Source: Spirosoma profusum (GTDB lineage: Bacteria > Bacteroidota > Bacteroidia > Cytophagales > Spirosomataceae). From it: a DNA stretch of 64,000 bases. Where the stretch lies: the NCBI RefSeq assembly GCF_014699005.1, contig NZ_JACWZY010000029.1:1-64000 (forward strand). The letters are read 5' to 3'. The translations under genes and the position numbers were made by a program. Shown here piece after piece: positions 9,435 through 19,221 of this stretch (positions within the stretch are counted from its first letter, which is position 1; the number at the start of each line of letters is the position of its first letter). The notes under the pieces were generated by a model. That model had not been told where the DNA came from, did no database searches, and saw only the letters and a program-made list of their open reading frames with translations.

Positions 9435-9509
9435 GATATTGTTACTTTTTTGCGTAATGGAACGTCTAAAACTAACGTTATACAGTCGCGCCACCGGGAA
9501 CAACGTATT

Positions 9510-10373
9510 ATGAGACAGCTAAAAATTTCTAAACAGATTACCAACCGTGAAAGTCAGTCGTTAGACAAGTACTTACAGGAGATTGGTAAAGTGGACCTGC
9601 TTACACCTGACGAGGAAGTAACTTTGGCCCAGAAAATTCGCGAAGGCGACCAATTATCGCTGGAACGTTTAACGAAGGCCAACCTTCGCTTTGTGGTTTC
9701 TGTAGCCAAACAGTACCAGAATCAGGGGCTCTCGCTGGGCGATTTAATCAACGAAGGGAATTTAGGGCTTATTAAGGCCGCTCAGCGTTTTGATGAAACG
9801 CGTGGGTTCAAATTCATCTCATACGCCGTTTGGTGGATACGTCAGTCGATTCTTCAGGCATTAGCCGAGCAGTCGCGTATTGTCCGTTTGCCATTAAACC
9901 GGGTTGGTTCGCTCAACAAAATCTCGAAGACATTCTCCGATCTCGAACAGAAATTCGAGCGGGAACCTTCGCCCGAAGAGCTGGCCGCTGTGCTGGAGAT
10001 TTCGGCAGCTGAAGTTGTTGATACGTTGAAGATTTCAGGTCGCCATGTATCAATGGATGCACCATTCGTGCAAGGTGAAGAAAATAGCCTGCTCGACGTT
10101 CTCGAAAATGATGGCGAAGACAAACCGGATTCGGGTCTGATTAACGATTCGCTACGTAAGGAAGTGCAGCGCGCCCTGTCGACCCTGACCCAGCGCGAAG
10201 CCGATGTCATTACGTTGTACTTTGGCCTGAACGGCGAACATGCCATGACGCTCGAAGAAATTGGCGAGAAGTTCAATTTGACTCGTGAACGGGTTCGGCA
10301 AATTAAAGAAAAAGCTATCCGTCGCTTACGTCATACCTCGCGCTCAAAAGCGTTGAAGACGTATCTGGGTTAA
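9510..10373 (+). CDS. rpoD: primary sigma factor RpoD (Bacteroidota type)
   Basis: A 287-residue group 1 sigma-70 of the short Bacteroidota form that lacks region 1.1. It starts MRQLKISKQ and has [10 protein letters not shown] (region 1.2), then [20 protein letters not shown] and [16 protein letters not shown] (region 2, with the -7 recognition helix). Region 3 follows, and region 4 has [21 protein letters not shown]. It directs housekeeping transcription from TAnnTTTG promoters. I chose the ATG at 9510 over an in-frame start at 9450 because this is the conserved N-terminus. It follows pnp by 75 bases and ends at a strong terminator. Confidence 0.96.
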   Translation: MRQLKISKQITNRESQSLDKYLQEIGKVDLLTPDEEVTLAQKIREGDQLSLERLTKANLRFVVSVAKQYQNQGLSLGDLINEGNLGLIKAAQRFDETRGFKFISYAVWWIRQSILQALAEQSRIVRLPLNRVGSLNKISKTFSDLEQKFEREPSPEELAAVLEISAAEVVDTLKISGRHVSMDAPFVQGEENSLLDVLENDGEDKPDSGLINDSLRKEVQRALSTLTQREADVITLYFGLNGEHAMTLEEIGEKFNLTRERVRQIKEKAIRRLRHTSRSKALKTYLG

Positions 10374-10388
10374 GAAAAATAGATCATC

Positions 10389-10422
10389 AAAAAAGGCTCC
10401 TGTGAAAATAGGGGCCTTTTTT
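10389..10422 (+). terminator. rpoD terminator
   Basis: AAAAAAGGCTCC (10389-10400) pairs with the GGGGCCTTTTTT side (10411-10422), ending in six T, 15 bases after the rpoD stop. Confidence 0.88.
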
Positions 10423-10557
10423 GTTGCAATGCCAGCAGTGGTCAGGTATTATTGTCACAAATAAAAAATTAACACTTGACTGTACCGATTTATCAGCCCA
10501 TTCCACAACCTTGTTGGCTGTATCTTTTTACACGTCAGGTAGATTTAGATTCATCTA

Positions 10558-11424
10558 ATGCGCCTTTTCCTCCCTACCCTGATCCTGCTGTTGATGGCAT
10601 CATGTCAGCGATCACTCCCCGACACAATTTGTCAAGCATGGAAATTCGACGGCTTCAATATAAGTCCCGAATATGAGGAAAAGCTGGCTAGCGCAGAGAA
10701 TGAAAGTGCACGAGAGAAATTCCGGCAGTTTCTCAAAAATAGTGGTAGCGTCACCGAAACGAATTGGCGATTTTACCCGAATGGAACCTGTGCCATGCTT
10801 TCAAAATATCATTACAGTGTTAAACGGTGGGAGTTAAACGAAAGCACGGGACAGCTCGCCATAATCAATGGTAAAACCCGTGAATTTTATCAAATCGAAC
10901 GGGATGGTACCAATCTGACACTGTCGGAATTAACCAACAAAAGTGTAACAAAAGGACACGTTTCAGCAACACTTCGTCCGAATCCTGAATACGAGGAAGG
11001 TAGCATTGACTTGCTGGCACCAACCCGTAACGAGTGGCGCAATAAACCTTTACAACCCGAATCGTTTCGAGCCATCCAAAAACGGCTCATCGACCAACTT
11101 ACTTATATGATTGATTATTTTGAACTGACTAATAAGAAAAAACAGACCTATTTTAATACGGGCCACCTGAATTCACCCTTCCAGTTTTATAGTGGCGGTA
11201 TGGGCTTATTCAACCCCAATGAACTTCCGCGCACCTGGGTAGGGCAGTTTTACGACAATGGCGATGCTTTAAAAGCTCATAATCTGCTGGCAGGGGCTTT
11301 TCGGAGTGGCTTGACCTTTCCGCATAGCGAGAAAACCTACACCGACGCCTACGCTCGTTTCCTGAAACAGGTTAAAGCATTTGTGCTGGTACAGGAAGAA
11401 CCAAAAGCATTACCTGCTCAGTAA
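10558..11424 (+). CDS. hypothetical lipoprotein
   Basis: A 288-residue protein with a lipoprotein signal peptide (MRLFLPTLILLLMASC; lipobox MASC, Cys16). The N-terminal part (about 20-140) has alternating strands around WKFDGF and WELNESTGQLAI, resembling lipocalin-like lipoproteins of Bacteroidota (TWKFDG followed by a percent-like residual term). The C-terminal part is helical. I do not recognise a named family. It ends ten bases from the convergent lepB, with no room for a terminator between them. Its role is unknown; it is likely anchored in the inner or outer membrane. Confidence 0.7.
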   Translation: MRLFLPTLILLLMASCQRSLPDTICQAWKFDGFNISPEYEEKLASAENESAREKFRQFLKNSGSVTETNWRFYPNGTCAMLSKYHYSVKRWELNESTGQLAIINGKTREFYQIERDGTNLTLSELTNKSVTKGHVSATLRPNPEYEEGSIDLLAPTRNEWRNKPLQPESFRAIQKRLIDQLTYMIDYFELTNKKKQTYFNTGHLNSPFQFYSGGMGLFNPNELPRTWVGQFYDNGDALKAHNLLAGAFRSGLTFPHSEKTYTDAYARFLKQVKAFVLVQEEPKALPAQ

Positions 11425-11434
11425 CGAAGCCGAC

Positions 11435-12595
11435 CTAGTTTATCACCCGGAACAGGCGATTCCAGCGGATTTTGTGCCAAATATCAGCCGGAACGGGATC
11501 TATCGACATCCAGACAAATACGGCCTTACCAACAATATGGTCTTCTGGCACAAATCCCCAATACCGCGAGTCTTCAGAATTGTGCCGGTTATCGCCCATC
11601 ATGAAGTAGTAATCCTGTTTAAACGTATACGACGTAATAGACTTGCCGTTTAGTTTCACCTCATCCGCTGCAACCGTTACGTTTTCGTTCTCTTCGTAAC
11701 GACTGATAATTGGCCCATATACAGCGATGGTCTGTTTATTCAGCGGCACGGTCATGCCTTTTTTGGGCACTGTAAGCGGCCCGAAATTGTCCTGATTCCA
11801 GGCATAAGCCGAACCGCCGTAAATTCCCGGCGACGAATTACCGGCAGGTTCAGTCATTGGCTCAATACCCGTTACCCAATCAAATTCTTTGAATTTCGCA
11901 ATAACCGACGGTAGTGTATTAACTCTGTATCCGACCAAAACAGGAGCTTTGGTGCTATCATCATAAGCCTCAAGGGGTTGCCAGTTGATAAAAGGCCCTT
12001 CTTCCGATTTATAGTCGTTAACAATGTCATACTTTCGAAAGAAACGGTCATCAAGCACTTCCTTCGTTTTTACAAAATAGGTCGTCTGCGCGCGGGCGGG
12101 CAATGCCATTACGTTCTTGTTGACGTAAACCTGTTCATTATGTATTTCCACTACGTCGCCGGGGATTCCGATACAGCGTTTGATAAAATTCGTTCGTAAA
12201 TCGGTGGGATAATCGGGTTCACCGGCTTTCGGAGGTGGATAATTGAAAACTACTACGTCGCCATTTTTCACCGTTGTAAAACCCGGCAAGCGGAACGAAG
12301 GCAGTTGAATAGCCGTGCTGTACGATGGAATATTGGTTCCCCAGATTTTCTGATGCGTAAGCGGGACCTGTAAAGGCGTTTTGGGTGTTCGTGAACCGTA
12401 GTGAAGCTTGCTGACAAACAGATAATCGCCCACCATTAAATTACTCTCCATTGAGGGCGTCGGGATAGCGAAGGCTTCAAATGTCAGAAACCGAATAAGT
12501 GTAGCGGCAATGACCGCAAACAATAATGAATCGAGCCATTCCCGAAGAGGTGATTTTTTAGACGTACTAACCGCCTTTTTTCGTGCCTTGAACAT
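11435..12595 (-). CDS. lepB: signal peptidase I
   Basis: A 386-residue type I leader peptidase that cleaves Sec and Tat signal peptides at the outer face of the inner membrane. It has a positively charged N-terminus, one membrane segment (about 22-42), the Ser box [20 protein letters not shown] and the Lys box [16 protein letters not shown]. The C-terminal [17 protein letters not shown] is the family's box E. The length exceeds E. coli LepB because of a central insertion (about 165-270), which is usual in Bacteroidota. It is monocistronic and convergent with the lipoprotein gene. Confidence 0.95.
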   Translation of the reverse strand: MFKARKKAVSTSKKSPLREWLDSLLFAVIAATLIRFLTFEAFAIPTPSMESNLMVGDYLFVSKLHYGSRTPKTPLQVPLTHQKIWGTNIPSYSTAIQLPSFRLPGFTTVKNGDVVVFNYPPPKAGEPDYPTDLRTNFIKRCIGIPGDVVEIHNEQVYVNKNVMALPARAQTTYFVKTKEVLDDRFFRKYDIVNDYKSEEGPFINWQPLEAYDDSTKAPVLVGYRVNTLPSVIAKFKEFDWVTGIEPMTEPAGNSSPGIYGGSAYAWNQDNFGPLTVPKKGMTVPLNKQTIAVYGPIISRYEENENVTVAADEVKLNGKSITSYTFKQDYYFMMGDNRHNSEDSRYWGFVPEDHIVGKAVFVWMSIDPVPADIWHKIRWNRLFRVIN

Positions 12596-12728
12596 ATTGC
12601 TAATAAGCTAAAAACCAGATCAGAAATATAGTACGACCGCTTCATACGTAGCATCTGTTTTTACACAGACGGTTCTGTATCGGGCTGAAAGAAATCACTT
12701 CGCTCAACGTAGCAAACTACGACGTACT

Positions 12729-13580
12729 TTATTCCCTGGTCACAGTCCCAGTGATGTAGCCGTATGGCTCGTCGGTAGCGATAAAAATTTCGTTTTTGTT
12801 TTCTATGCCAAACTGTTCCAGATTGAACAGAATGTGGTGTTTATTCGGCAGTTTCAAACTAATCTCGCTCACTTCCGCATGGTTTTCCAGCACCGTAGTC
12901 CCCATCGCCAGTAACGTCTGTTGAACGGATAAGCTCTTGTGGTGAGCAAACGTTTTCAGCAGCGTTTCACGGATTTGCGTATACAGGCTTGTAAAATCTA
13001 AATCTGCGCTCACGTAATCCCAGGTGGCTTCACATTGCGTTGAAAAAATCCGGTCGGCAGTTTCCTTCAACGTAGTGAATTGATCTTTGATGTAACCTTC
13101 AAATCCCGAATCCGTCGTTTTCAGTATCAATAGTTCTTTAATTCCAGAGGTAATCTGCACACCATCAGCCGTTTGCACAACACTTGTTGTATGCTTTTCA
13201 GACGATCCGCCTACATACGCGTGATGGTGCGGCTTTTCGTCGAAAACCATGCGCTGCCAGGGATATTCCATAATCTCAACGTTCACTTGCGTTACCTGCG
13301 AATTATATTGAATAAAATGATTCGCCAGGATAAGGGCAAAATTTTCAATTGAATCGACAAAGTGCTCTCTAGCAAGAGCATAGACAGTATTTTTCTGCGT
13401 ATCGGTTGGCAGAATCTTTGAATTATCACCGAGCGTGTGCGCCGTTTCGAAATCACCTTCCAACGATACGTTGACAGAAATCTGCCTGAATTCATGGTAA
13501 TCCGCGTGCCGAATAACTTTCGACAGATTTACGGCATTTTTTCCATATGCATTTTTTTTCAGGGTGAGTTTCATAGCCAT
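12729..13580 (-). CDS. urate oxidase (uricase)
   Basis: A 283-residue cofactor-free uricase that oxidises urate to 5-hydroxyisourate. The active-site residues line up with the fungal enzyme: K14 in AYGKNA, T59-D60 in LPTDTQKNT, the arginine of ADRIFST, the glutamine of SVQQT, and the histidine of LPNKHH. The two tunnelling-fold halves are complete and the length is normal. It is transcribed away from the allantoinase operon, with 107 bases between the starts, so a shared divergent control region is likely. Its product is used by the hydroxyisourate hydrolase and OHCU decarboxylase encoded downstream on the other strand. The C-terminus lacks a clear SKL-type tail, as expected in a bacterium. 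Confidence 0.94.
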   Translation of the reverse strand: MAMKLTLKKNAYGKNAVNLSKVIRHADYHEFRQISVNVSLEGDFETAHTLGDNSKILPTDTQKNTVYALAREHFVDSIENFALILANHFIQYNSQVTQVNVEIMEYPWQRMVFDEKPHHHAYVGGSSEKHTTSVVQTADGVQITSGIKELLILKTTDSGFEGYIKDQFTTLKETADRIFSTQCEATWDYVSADLDFTSLYTQIRETLLKTFAHHKSLSVQQTLLAMGTTVLENHAEVSEISLKLPNKHHILFNLEQFGIENKNEIFIATDEPYGYITGTVTRE

Positions 13581-13687
13581 TTCGGTTGTTTTCGGAACTA
13601 TTAGAAGCTAGTATAGCTATAAATTTTCTATTTTGGTCAACACTGCGTTAGGCACTACGTATCGACAGTAGGCCGGACAATCTTATT
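13581..13687. promoter_or_regulatory. divergent control region of the urate cluster
   Basis: The 107 bases separate the uricase start from the allantoinase start. A CTATTTTGG stretch near 13626-13634 on the plus strand is close to, but one base shorter than, the TAnnTTTG -7 consensus. No operator can be assigned, but any regulator of both arms should bind here. Confidence 0.4.
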
Positions 13688-15025
13688 ATGCCTGAATTTG
13701 CCATTAAAGGAGATAATGTGGTTACGCCAGAAGGCATCCAACCGGCCGTAGTGCTGGTATCGAATAGCCTGATTACCGACGTTCGATCAGACGTACCGGA
13801 AGGCTATAACTATCCCATAATCGATGCTAATAACAACGTATTGATGCCCGGCATCATTGACCCACACGTACATATCAACGAGCCAGGCCGGGCGGATTGG
13901 GAAGGTTTCGATACGGCGACACGTGCTGCAATCGCCGGTGGGCTAACTACGCTGGTCGATATGCCGCTGAATTCATCGCCGGTTACGACTACGGTTGGGG
14001 CATTTACAAAAAAAATAGCTGCTACGTCAGGGAAGTTGCACACGAATTGTGGCTTTTGGGGTGGGCTCGTACCGGGAAATACTGCCGACATTGAGCCGTT
14101 GATTGAGCAGGGCGTACTGGGTTTTAAGGCGTTTTTGACGCATTCTGGTATAGACGATTTCCCAAACGTAACAGAAGCCGATCTACGAAAAGCCATGCCC
14201 ATTCTGGCAATGCATGGCCTGCCGCTTCTGGTTCATTGTGAGTTATCGACCGATGAATTACTGGCAACCGGCAGTAAACGCTCGTATCAAAACTACCTCA
14301 CTTCTCGTCCCAAATCGTGGGAAGATGAAGCCATTACGTTGATGATTCGGTTGTGTGAAGAGTACAACTGTCGAACGCATATTGTCCATTTATCATCGGC
14401 GAATTCGCTCAAAGCCATTGCCGAAGCTAAACAAAAGAAATTACCGCTAACTGTCGAAACGGGGCAGCATTATCTGTTTTTCAACGCCGAACAAATTATG
14501 GACGGCCAAACCCAGTATAAGTGTGCGCCACCCATCCGCGAAAAAATTAATAACGACCAGTTATGGAAAGCCCTGCGAGAAGGCTTGATCGACTTTGTCG
14601 CCACCGACCACTCCCCCGCCCCACCTGACCTAAAGCAGATCGATAGCGGTGATTTCATGAGCGCCTGGGGGGGAATTGCGTCGCTGCAACTTTCCCTTCC
14701 GATTCTCTGGACGGCTGCCCGACAACGGGGCTGTAACGTAGCAGATATGGCCCGATGGTTGTGTGAAAACCCGGCCAAACTAGCTGGTTTATCGCATCGA
14801 AAAGGACGTATCGCTGTTGGTTACGACGCTGATTTGCTGGTCTGGAATCCTGATACATCGTTTATTGTCAGTGAAGAAATGCTGCATCATCGCCATAAAA
14901 TGACGCCTTATCTGAACGCTACGTTAGTTGGAACCGTCGAACAAACATATCTGGGTGGCGTACCCGTTTTTGAAAATGGGCAGTTCCAGAAACTGAACGC
15001 CGGTCAAATCGTCAAACGCCATTGA
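13688..15025 (+). CDS. allB: allantoinase
   Basis: A 445-residue metal-dependent amidohydrolase that opens allantoin to allantoate. The binuclear centre is complete: H60 and H62 in DPHVHINEPG, K147 (carboxylated lysine) in GVLGFKAF, H183 in LVHCE, H234 in HIVHLSS, and D307 in VATDHSP. The sequence WEGFDTATRAAIAGGLTT and the length fit AllB better than dihydropyrimidinase. It begins the six-gene ureide operon, and only one base separates it from the next gene, so the two are translated together. Confidence 0.93.
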   Translation: MPEFAIKGDNVVTPEGIQPAVVLVSNSLITDVRSDVPEGYNYPIIDANNNVLMPGIIDPHVHINEPGRADWEGFDTATRAAIAGGLTTLVDMPLNSSPVTTTVGAFTKKIAATSGKLHTNCGFWGGLVPGNTADIEPLIEQGVLGFKAFLTHSGIDDFPNVTEADLRKAMPILAMHGLPLLVHCELSTDELLATGSKRSYQNYLTSRPKSWEDEAITLMIRLCEEYNCRTHIVHLSSANSLKAIAEAKQKKLPLTVETGQHYLFFNAEQIMDGQTQYKCAPPIREKINNDQLWKALREGLIDFVATDHSPAPPDLKQIDSGDFMSAWGGIASLQLSLPILWTAARQRGCNVADMARWLCENPAKLAGLSHRKGRIAVGYDADLLVWNPDTSFIVSEEMLHHRHKMTPYLNATLVGTVEQTYLGGVPVFENGQFQKLNAGQIVKRH

Positions 15026-15026
15026 C

Positions 15027-16271
15027 ATGAGTGATTATAGACAACGTGCGGAGAACGTACTACGCCGAATCGATCAGTTGGCGTCGATAAGTGAAGACAG
15101 TATGGGGATCACACGTACCTTTGGAACCGGCGCTTTTCTGCGGGGAAGTGCCCTGATTCAGCAGTGGATGCTGTCCATTGGCTTGCAAACACGTACTGAT
15201 TCAATTGGCAATGTCCGGGGACGCCTGGAATGCGCCAACATCGACGCAAAAACCTTCGTGCTGGCTTCGCATATGGATACGGTTGTCAACGCCGGGAAGT
15301 TTGACGGCCCACTGGGTATCATTATGTCGCTTAACCTGATTGAACAAATAATACAATCAGATAAGCCGTTGCCATTTCATATTGAGTTGATTGCGTTTAG
15401 TGATGAAGAAGGCCTTCGGTTTCATACAACGTATCTGGGCAGCAAGGTAGTAGCTGGTTCTTTTGACTCCGAATTGCTCACAAAACGTGATACGTCCGGT
15501 GCTACGTTGGCAGAAGTTATATCGGAAATGGGTGGCTCGACAATCAACCTGGCCGAAGATGCCATAGCGCCCGAAAACTGGCTTGGTTATTTTGAAATAC
15601 ATATCGAACAGGGGCCCGTTCTTTATGAACGTAACGTACCGGTTGCCGTTGTGCTAGGCATTGCTGGTCAGAAACGTATCGATGTTACGTTCCAGGGAAT
15701 GGCCGGTCATGCCGGAACGGTACCCATGACGATGCGTCAGGATGCTTTGTGCGCGGCTTCCGAGTTTGTTCTGGCTGTTGAGCAACTGGCTGCCAATCAA
15801 CCAAATCTGGTGGCTACGGTGGGCAAACTGAACGTAACGAACGCAGCCAGCAACGTAATACCGGGTGAAGTCAATTGCAGTCTGGATGTACGTAGCAACG
15901 ACGGGGCTCTTTTGAATCATACGTATCAGGCTCTTCAGGATGTTTGCGAATCGATTGGCTGGAAACGCAGCGTGGAAACTACCTGGACGCTAGTTCAGGA
16001 AACTGCCCCCGTTGCCTGTGATGCAAACCTGAACGCGACATTAGCCCAATCCATACTGGACTCTGGCTATTCCCTCATCGAACTGGTCAGTGGAGCCGGG
16101 CATGATGCAGTACCCATTTCGAACGTAGCACCCGTGACGATGTTGTTTGTGCGCTGTTTTAAAGGCATCAGCCACAACCCCCTCGAAAACGTAGAGCTGA
16201 ACGACGTAGCGGCTGCGTTACAAGTTGGCGATACGTTCCTTACTCAGTTAATTGACCAATACACATCCTGA
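15027..16271 (+). CDS. M20-family amidase: allantoate or ureidoglycolate amidohydrolase (copy 1)
   Basis: A 414-residue Zn/Mn hydrolase of the AllC/UAH/HyuC group. Metal ligands are H82, D93, E128 and H192 (SHMDTVVNAGKFDG, FSDEEGLRF, IHIEQGPVL), and the dimer-domain motif is GHAGTVPM. The group covers allantoate amidohydrolase, ureidoglycolate amidohydrolase and carbamoyl amino-acid amidases. The operon holds two paralogues (the second at 17986) and one ureidoglycine aminohydrolase. The simplest reading is that one acts on allantoate and the other on ureidoglycolate, as in plants. I cannot decide from sequence which is which; position next to allB favours allantoate here. Confidence 0.85.
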   Translation: MSDYRQRAENVLRRIDQLASISEDSMGITRTFGTGAFLRGSALIQQWMLSIGLQTRTDSIGNVRGRLECANIDAKTFVLASHMDTVVNAGKFDGPLGIIMSLNLIEQIIQSDKPLPFHIELIAFSDEEGLRFHTTYLGSKVVAGSFDSELLTKRDTSGATLAEVISEMGGSTINLAEDAIAPENWLGYFEIHIEQGPVLYERNVPVAVVLGIAGQKRIDVTFQGMAGHAGTVPMTMRQDALCAASEFVLAVEQLAANQPNLVATVGKLNVTNAASNVIPGEVNCSLDVRSNDGALLNHTYQALQDVCESIGWKRSVETTWTLVQETAPVACDANLNATLAQSILDSGYSLIELVSGAGHDAVPISNVAPVTMLFVRCFKGISHNPLENVELNDVAAALQVGDTFLTQLIDQYTS

Positions 16272-16307
16272 ACGTCTCGAATGCTACGTTCGTAAATAAA
16301 GATTCTT

Positions 16308-17054
16308 ATGGAAATTTCTGCACTTACCCGTTCCGTTGTCACTCGTACCCACGCGATTATCAGTCCCGACGGTTATATCAACAGCCGCGTACCAGGCTGG
16401 GATAACTGTACGGTCAACGTTATTATCAACGAGCAAATGGGGGCGCATCTGTGCCAGACGCTCGTTACGTTCCTGGAAGCGGGGAAACTGGTCGGCAAAA
16501 CAGAGAAATCGCAACTTTTTTTCTACGTCGTACAGGGGCAATGTCAGGTAACGGTTTCGTCCGAAACCAACGTAGTGACATCTGGCCACTACGTTTATAT
16601 TCCCATTGGGCAGACGTATCAGGTGGAAAACACGTCGCCGGGAACCCAACTGATTACGTTTCAGAAAATCTACGAAAAACTGGACGGCTACGACGTACCG
16701 CCGATTATCTTCGGCGATGCCGCCAATATCGATGGACCAACGTATCTGGGTGATCCGGCGCTACGTCTTCAGGTATTATTGCCCGATACGTTTCATTTCG
16801 ACATGGCCGTCAACATTTTCACCTACGATCCCGGCGGCCACCTTCCCTTCGTGGAAACGCACATCATGGAACACGGACTGACGTATTTGCAGGGGCAGGG
16901 CGTGTATATGCTTGACCAACAGTGGTATCCTATTAAAAAGGGGGACTCTATCTGGATGGCTCCGTATTGCCAGCAATGGTTTACGGCGATGGGCAAAGAG
17001 CCTGCCGTTTACATTTATTATAAGAACGTGAACCGCTTTCCTACAACTATATGA
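16308..17054 (+). CDS. allE: (S)-ureidoglycine aminohydrolase
   Basis: A 248-residue bicupin (YlbA/UGHY family) that removes ammonia from (S)-ureidoglycine to give (S)-ureidoglycolate. The N-terminal cupin carries VVQGQCQVTVS and the C-terminal cupin carries the Mn site in FVETHIMEHGLTYLQGQG. The end (YCQQWFTAMGKEPAVYIYYK) is typical of the family. The stop overlaps the start of the OHCU decarboxylase gene by four bases (ATGA), showing translational coupling. Its presence means the pathway proceeds by ureidoglycine rather than by allantoicase. Confidence 0.93.
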   Translation: MEISALTRSVVTRTHAIISPDGYINSRVPGWDNCTVNVIINEQMGAHLCQTLVTFLEAGKLVGKTEKSQLFFYVVQGQCQVTVSSETNVVTSGHYVYIPIGQTYQVENTSPGTQLITFQKIYEKLDGYDVPPIIFGDAANIDGPTYLGDPALRLQVLLPDTFHFDMAVNIFTYDPGGHLPFVETHIMEHGLTYLQGQGVYMLDQQWYPIKKGDSIWMAPYCQQWFTAMGKEPAVYIYYKNVNRFPTTI

Positions 17055-17557
17055 CCCTTCCCGAGTTAAACGAAATAACTTCGGCCGAACGGAAAGCGGC
17101 CCTTTCGACCTGCTGCGATTCGTCGGCCTGGGTGGCGGAAATGGATAAGATTTTCCCGGTCGAGAGTACCAATACGTTGTTCGAGCAGGCCGAAGTCATC
17201 TGGTTTGCCTGCTCCGAATATGATTGGCGGGAAGCCTTTTCGCACCACCCAAAAATCGGCGATGTTGATTCGTTACGCGTGAAATTTGCCAATACCCGCA
17301 GTTGGGCATCGGGCGAGCAAGCGGGTGTATCGGCGGCATCAGAGGACGTATTGGAACAACTGGCTGACGGGAATAGGCAGTATGAAGAAAAATTTGGGTA
17401 TATATTTATTGTCTGCGCCACGGGCAAATCGGCGGAGGAAATGCTGGCGATACTACGTTCCCGATTACCCAACCGACCGGAAGATGAAATCCTACTTGCG
17501 GCTCAGGAACAGGATAAAATTACACGAATACGATTGAAAAAACTGTTGCAGTTATGA
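17051..17557 (+). CDS. uraD: OHCU decarboxylase
   Basis: A 168-residue, all-helical enzyme that decarboxylates 2-oxo-4-hydroxy-4-carboxy-5-ureidoimidazoline to (S)-allantoin, the third step after uricase. The hallmark HHPKIGD (catalytic H66) and the SGEQAGV stretch (about 87-93) are intact, as is the C-terminal region IVCATGKSAEEMLAILRSRL. It overlaps allE at its start and uraH at its end, each by four bases, so the three genes form a tightly coupled block. Confidence 0.93.
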   Translation: MTLPELNEITSAERKAALSTCCDSSAWVAEMDKIFPVESTNTLFEQAEVIWFACSEYDWREAFSHHPKIGDVDSLRVKFANTRSWASGEQAGVSAASEDVLEQLADGNRQYEEKFGYIFIVCATGKSAEEMLAILRSRLPNRPEDEILLAAQEQDKITRIRLKKLLQL

Positions 17558-17889
17558 GTGCCATTACAACCCACATTCTCGACACCACGCAGGGAAAACC
17601 CGCCGAAGGTATCAGCGTTATTCTGTACCAGCAGCAACGTCAATGGACCGAAATTGCGCGGGGTATCACCAACGCCGATGGACGCATCGGCGATTTGCTG
17701 AACAGGAACGTAGTATTGCCAACCGGTACGTATAAAATCTGTTTCGAAACGGGCGCTTATTTTAGTCAACTCAACGTTGTTACGTTCTATCCATTTGTCG
17801 AAATTACGTTCTCCGTCACCACTGGCGAACATTATCACGTACCGTTACTATTGAATCCGTTTGGTTATTCGACGTATCGAGGGTCATGA
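17554..17889 (+). CDS. uraH: 5-hydroxyisourate hydrolase (transthyretin-like)
   Basis: A 111-residue HIU hydrolase that converts 5-hydroxyisourate to OHCU. The family markers are THILDTTQGKPAEG (H7), an internal HYHVPLLLNPFGYSTY, and the C-terminal YRGS tetrapeptide that separates the enzyme from transthyretin. The length is typical and there is no signal peptide, so it works in the cytosol with uricase and UraD. It overlaps uraD by four bases. An inverted repeat follows before the last gene of the operon. Confidence 0.95.
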   Translation: MSAITTHILDTTQGKPAEGISVILYQQQRQWTEIARGITNADGRIGDLLNRNVVLPTGTYKICFETGAYFSQLNVVTFYPFVEITFSVTTGEHYHVPLLLNPFGYSTYRGS

Positions 17890-17890
17890 A

Positions 17891-17984
17891 ATGAGTGATA
17901 AATGATAAGTGATGAGTGCCATCTCAAAGCAGATTCACTTATCGTTTATCACTCATCACTTATCGCTCATCACTTATCACTCAC
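17891..17984. repeat. inverted repeat inside the ureide operon (GATAAGTGATGAG words)
   Basis: The left arm 17891-17918 consists of near-repeats of TGATAA and GTGATGAG, and the longer right arm 17936-17984 holds about two copies of the complement. It fills the whole gap from the uraH stop to the ATG of the second amidohydrolase, so it may lower or buffer expression of the last gene. Confidence 0.75.
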
Positions 17985-17985
17985 T

Positions 17986-19221
17986 ATGAACATCAACCCA
18001 TCCCGTCTTCAGCACTATTTTGAGGTATCGAGTGGCATCGGAAAAATTGGCGAAACCGGTATGTGCCGACCCGCTCATTCGGCTCTCGAAAAAGAAATGT
18101 TTATGCACGCCAAAGGTTGGATGGAGGCCGCCGGTCTGACGGTACGTATTGACAGTTTCGGGAATCTAATCGGGCGATTGGCTGGTAAAAACCCGGATGC
18201 TCCCATCCTGATGACGGGCTCGCATCTGGATACGCAACCCTACGGCGGCCGTTTCGACGGTATTTCCGGGGTTTTATGCGCCATCGAAGCGGTTTGTACA
18301 ATTGCTGAACAAGGGATCGTACCCGAGACTAACATCGACGTCATTGCGTTTGCCGACGAAGAAAGCTGGCGGTTCAATAAAGGCTTGTTTGGGTCGCGGG
18401 GCATTCTGGGCAAACTGGAGCCCGGTGAACTGCAACGTACTGATAAAGACGGTATCACCCGCGAGCAGGCGCTACGTGATTTTGGCTGCGATATCACCAG
18501 GTTCAAGGACGACGAATACGCGCCAGGCACCATTGGCAGTTTTCTGGAGTTGCACATCGAACAGGGTCCGGTGCTTGAAAAACTTAACAAACCCGTTGGT
18601 ATTGTGAGTGGTATTGCCGGGCCGCTTCTGCTAAGTCTAAGTTTGAAAGGCATGGCCGGTCACGCCGGGTCGGTACCGATGCCGTTACGTAAAGATGCCT
18701 TGCTGGGTGCCTCGAAAGTAGTGGTGGCTGTCAATGAGATAGCGTCTCAGTTTACGCCTGCGCCAACGGTGGGCACCGTCGGAACGTTGGATGTTTTTCC
18801 ATCGTCGCGGAATATTATTCCCGAGTCAGTACGTATGACGATTGAATTCAGGGATATCGACATGGGACGACGTAACACCTGCGAAAGCCAACTCCGGGAA
18901 GCCATTGCCGCCATCGCTCAACAACATAATCTGACGTACGAGTTAACGGTCGATACCGACATTAAATCAAGCTATTGTGCTGATTGGATAAAAGACACCA
19001 TTCGGGAAAGTTGTCAGGAACTAGGGTTGGATGCGCCAGAACTGGTGAGCGGGCCGTTTCATGACGCCCTAGTGATGTCGGAAACCTGCGATTACGGGAT
19101 GATTTTTGTCCGTTGCAAAGACGGCATCAGCCACAATCCGCTCGAATATGCTTCCTACGAAGACCTGGCTTTAGGTTGTGAAGTGCTTTACCAGACGATT
19201 TTGAAAATGGTAAATGTATGA
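17986..19221 (+). CDS. M20-family amidase: allantoate or ureidoglycolate amidohydrolase (copy 2)
   Basis: A 411-residue paralogue of the protein at 15027, with the same metal ligands (SHLDTQPYGGRFDG, FADEESWRF, LHIEQGPVLE) and the dimerisation motif GHAGSVPM. It carries SWRF after the metal-binding EE where copy 1 has GLRF, a difference that could reflect a different substrate. I chose the ATG at 17986 (MNINPSRLQ) because the upstream in-frame start would translate the inverted repeat. As the last gene, it would supply the second amidohydrolase needed to finish the ureide pathway to glyoxylate. Its stop codon lies inside another inverted repeat. Confidence 0.85.
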   Translation: MNINPSRLQHYFEVSSGIGKIGETGMCRPAHSALEKEMFMHAKGWMEAAGLTVRIDSFGNLIGRLAGKNPDAPILMTGSHLDTQPYGGRFDGISGVLCAIEAVCTIAEQGIVPETNIDVIAFADEESWRFNKGLFGSRGILGKLEPGELQRTDKDGITREQALRDFGCDITRFKDDEYAPGTIGSFLELHIEQGPVLEKLNKPVGIVSGIAGPLLLSLSLKGMAGHAGSVPMPLRKDALLGASKVVVAVNEIASQFTPAPTVGTVGTLDVFPSSRNIIPESVRMTIEFRDIDMGRRNTCESQLREAIAAIAQQHNLTYELTVDTDIKSSYCADWIKDTIRESCQELGLDAPELVSGPFHDALVMSETCDYGMIFVRCKDGISHNPLEYASYEDLALGCEVLYQTILKMVNV

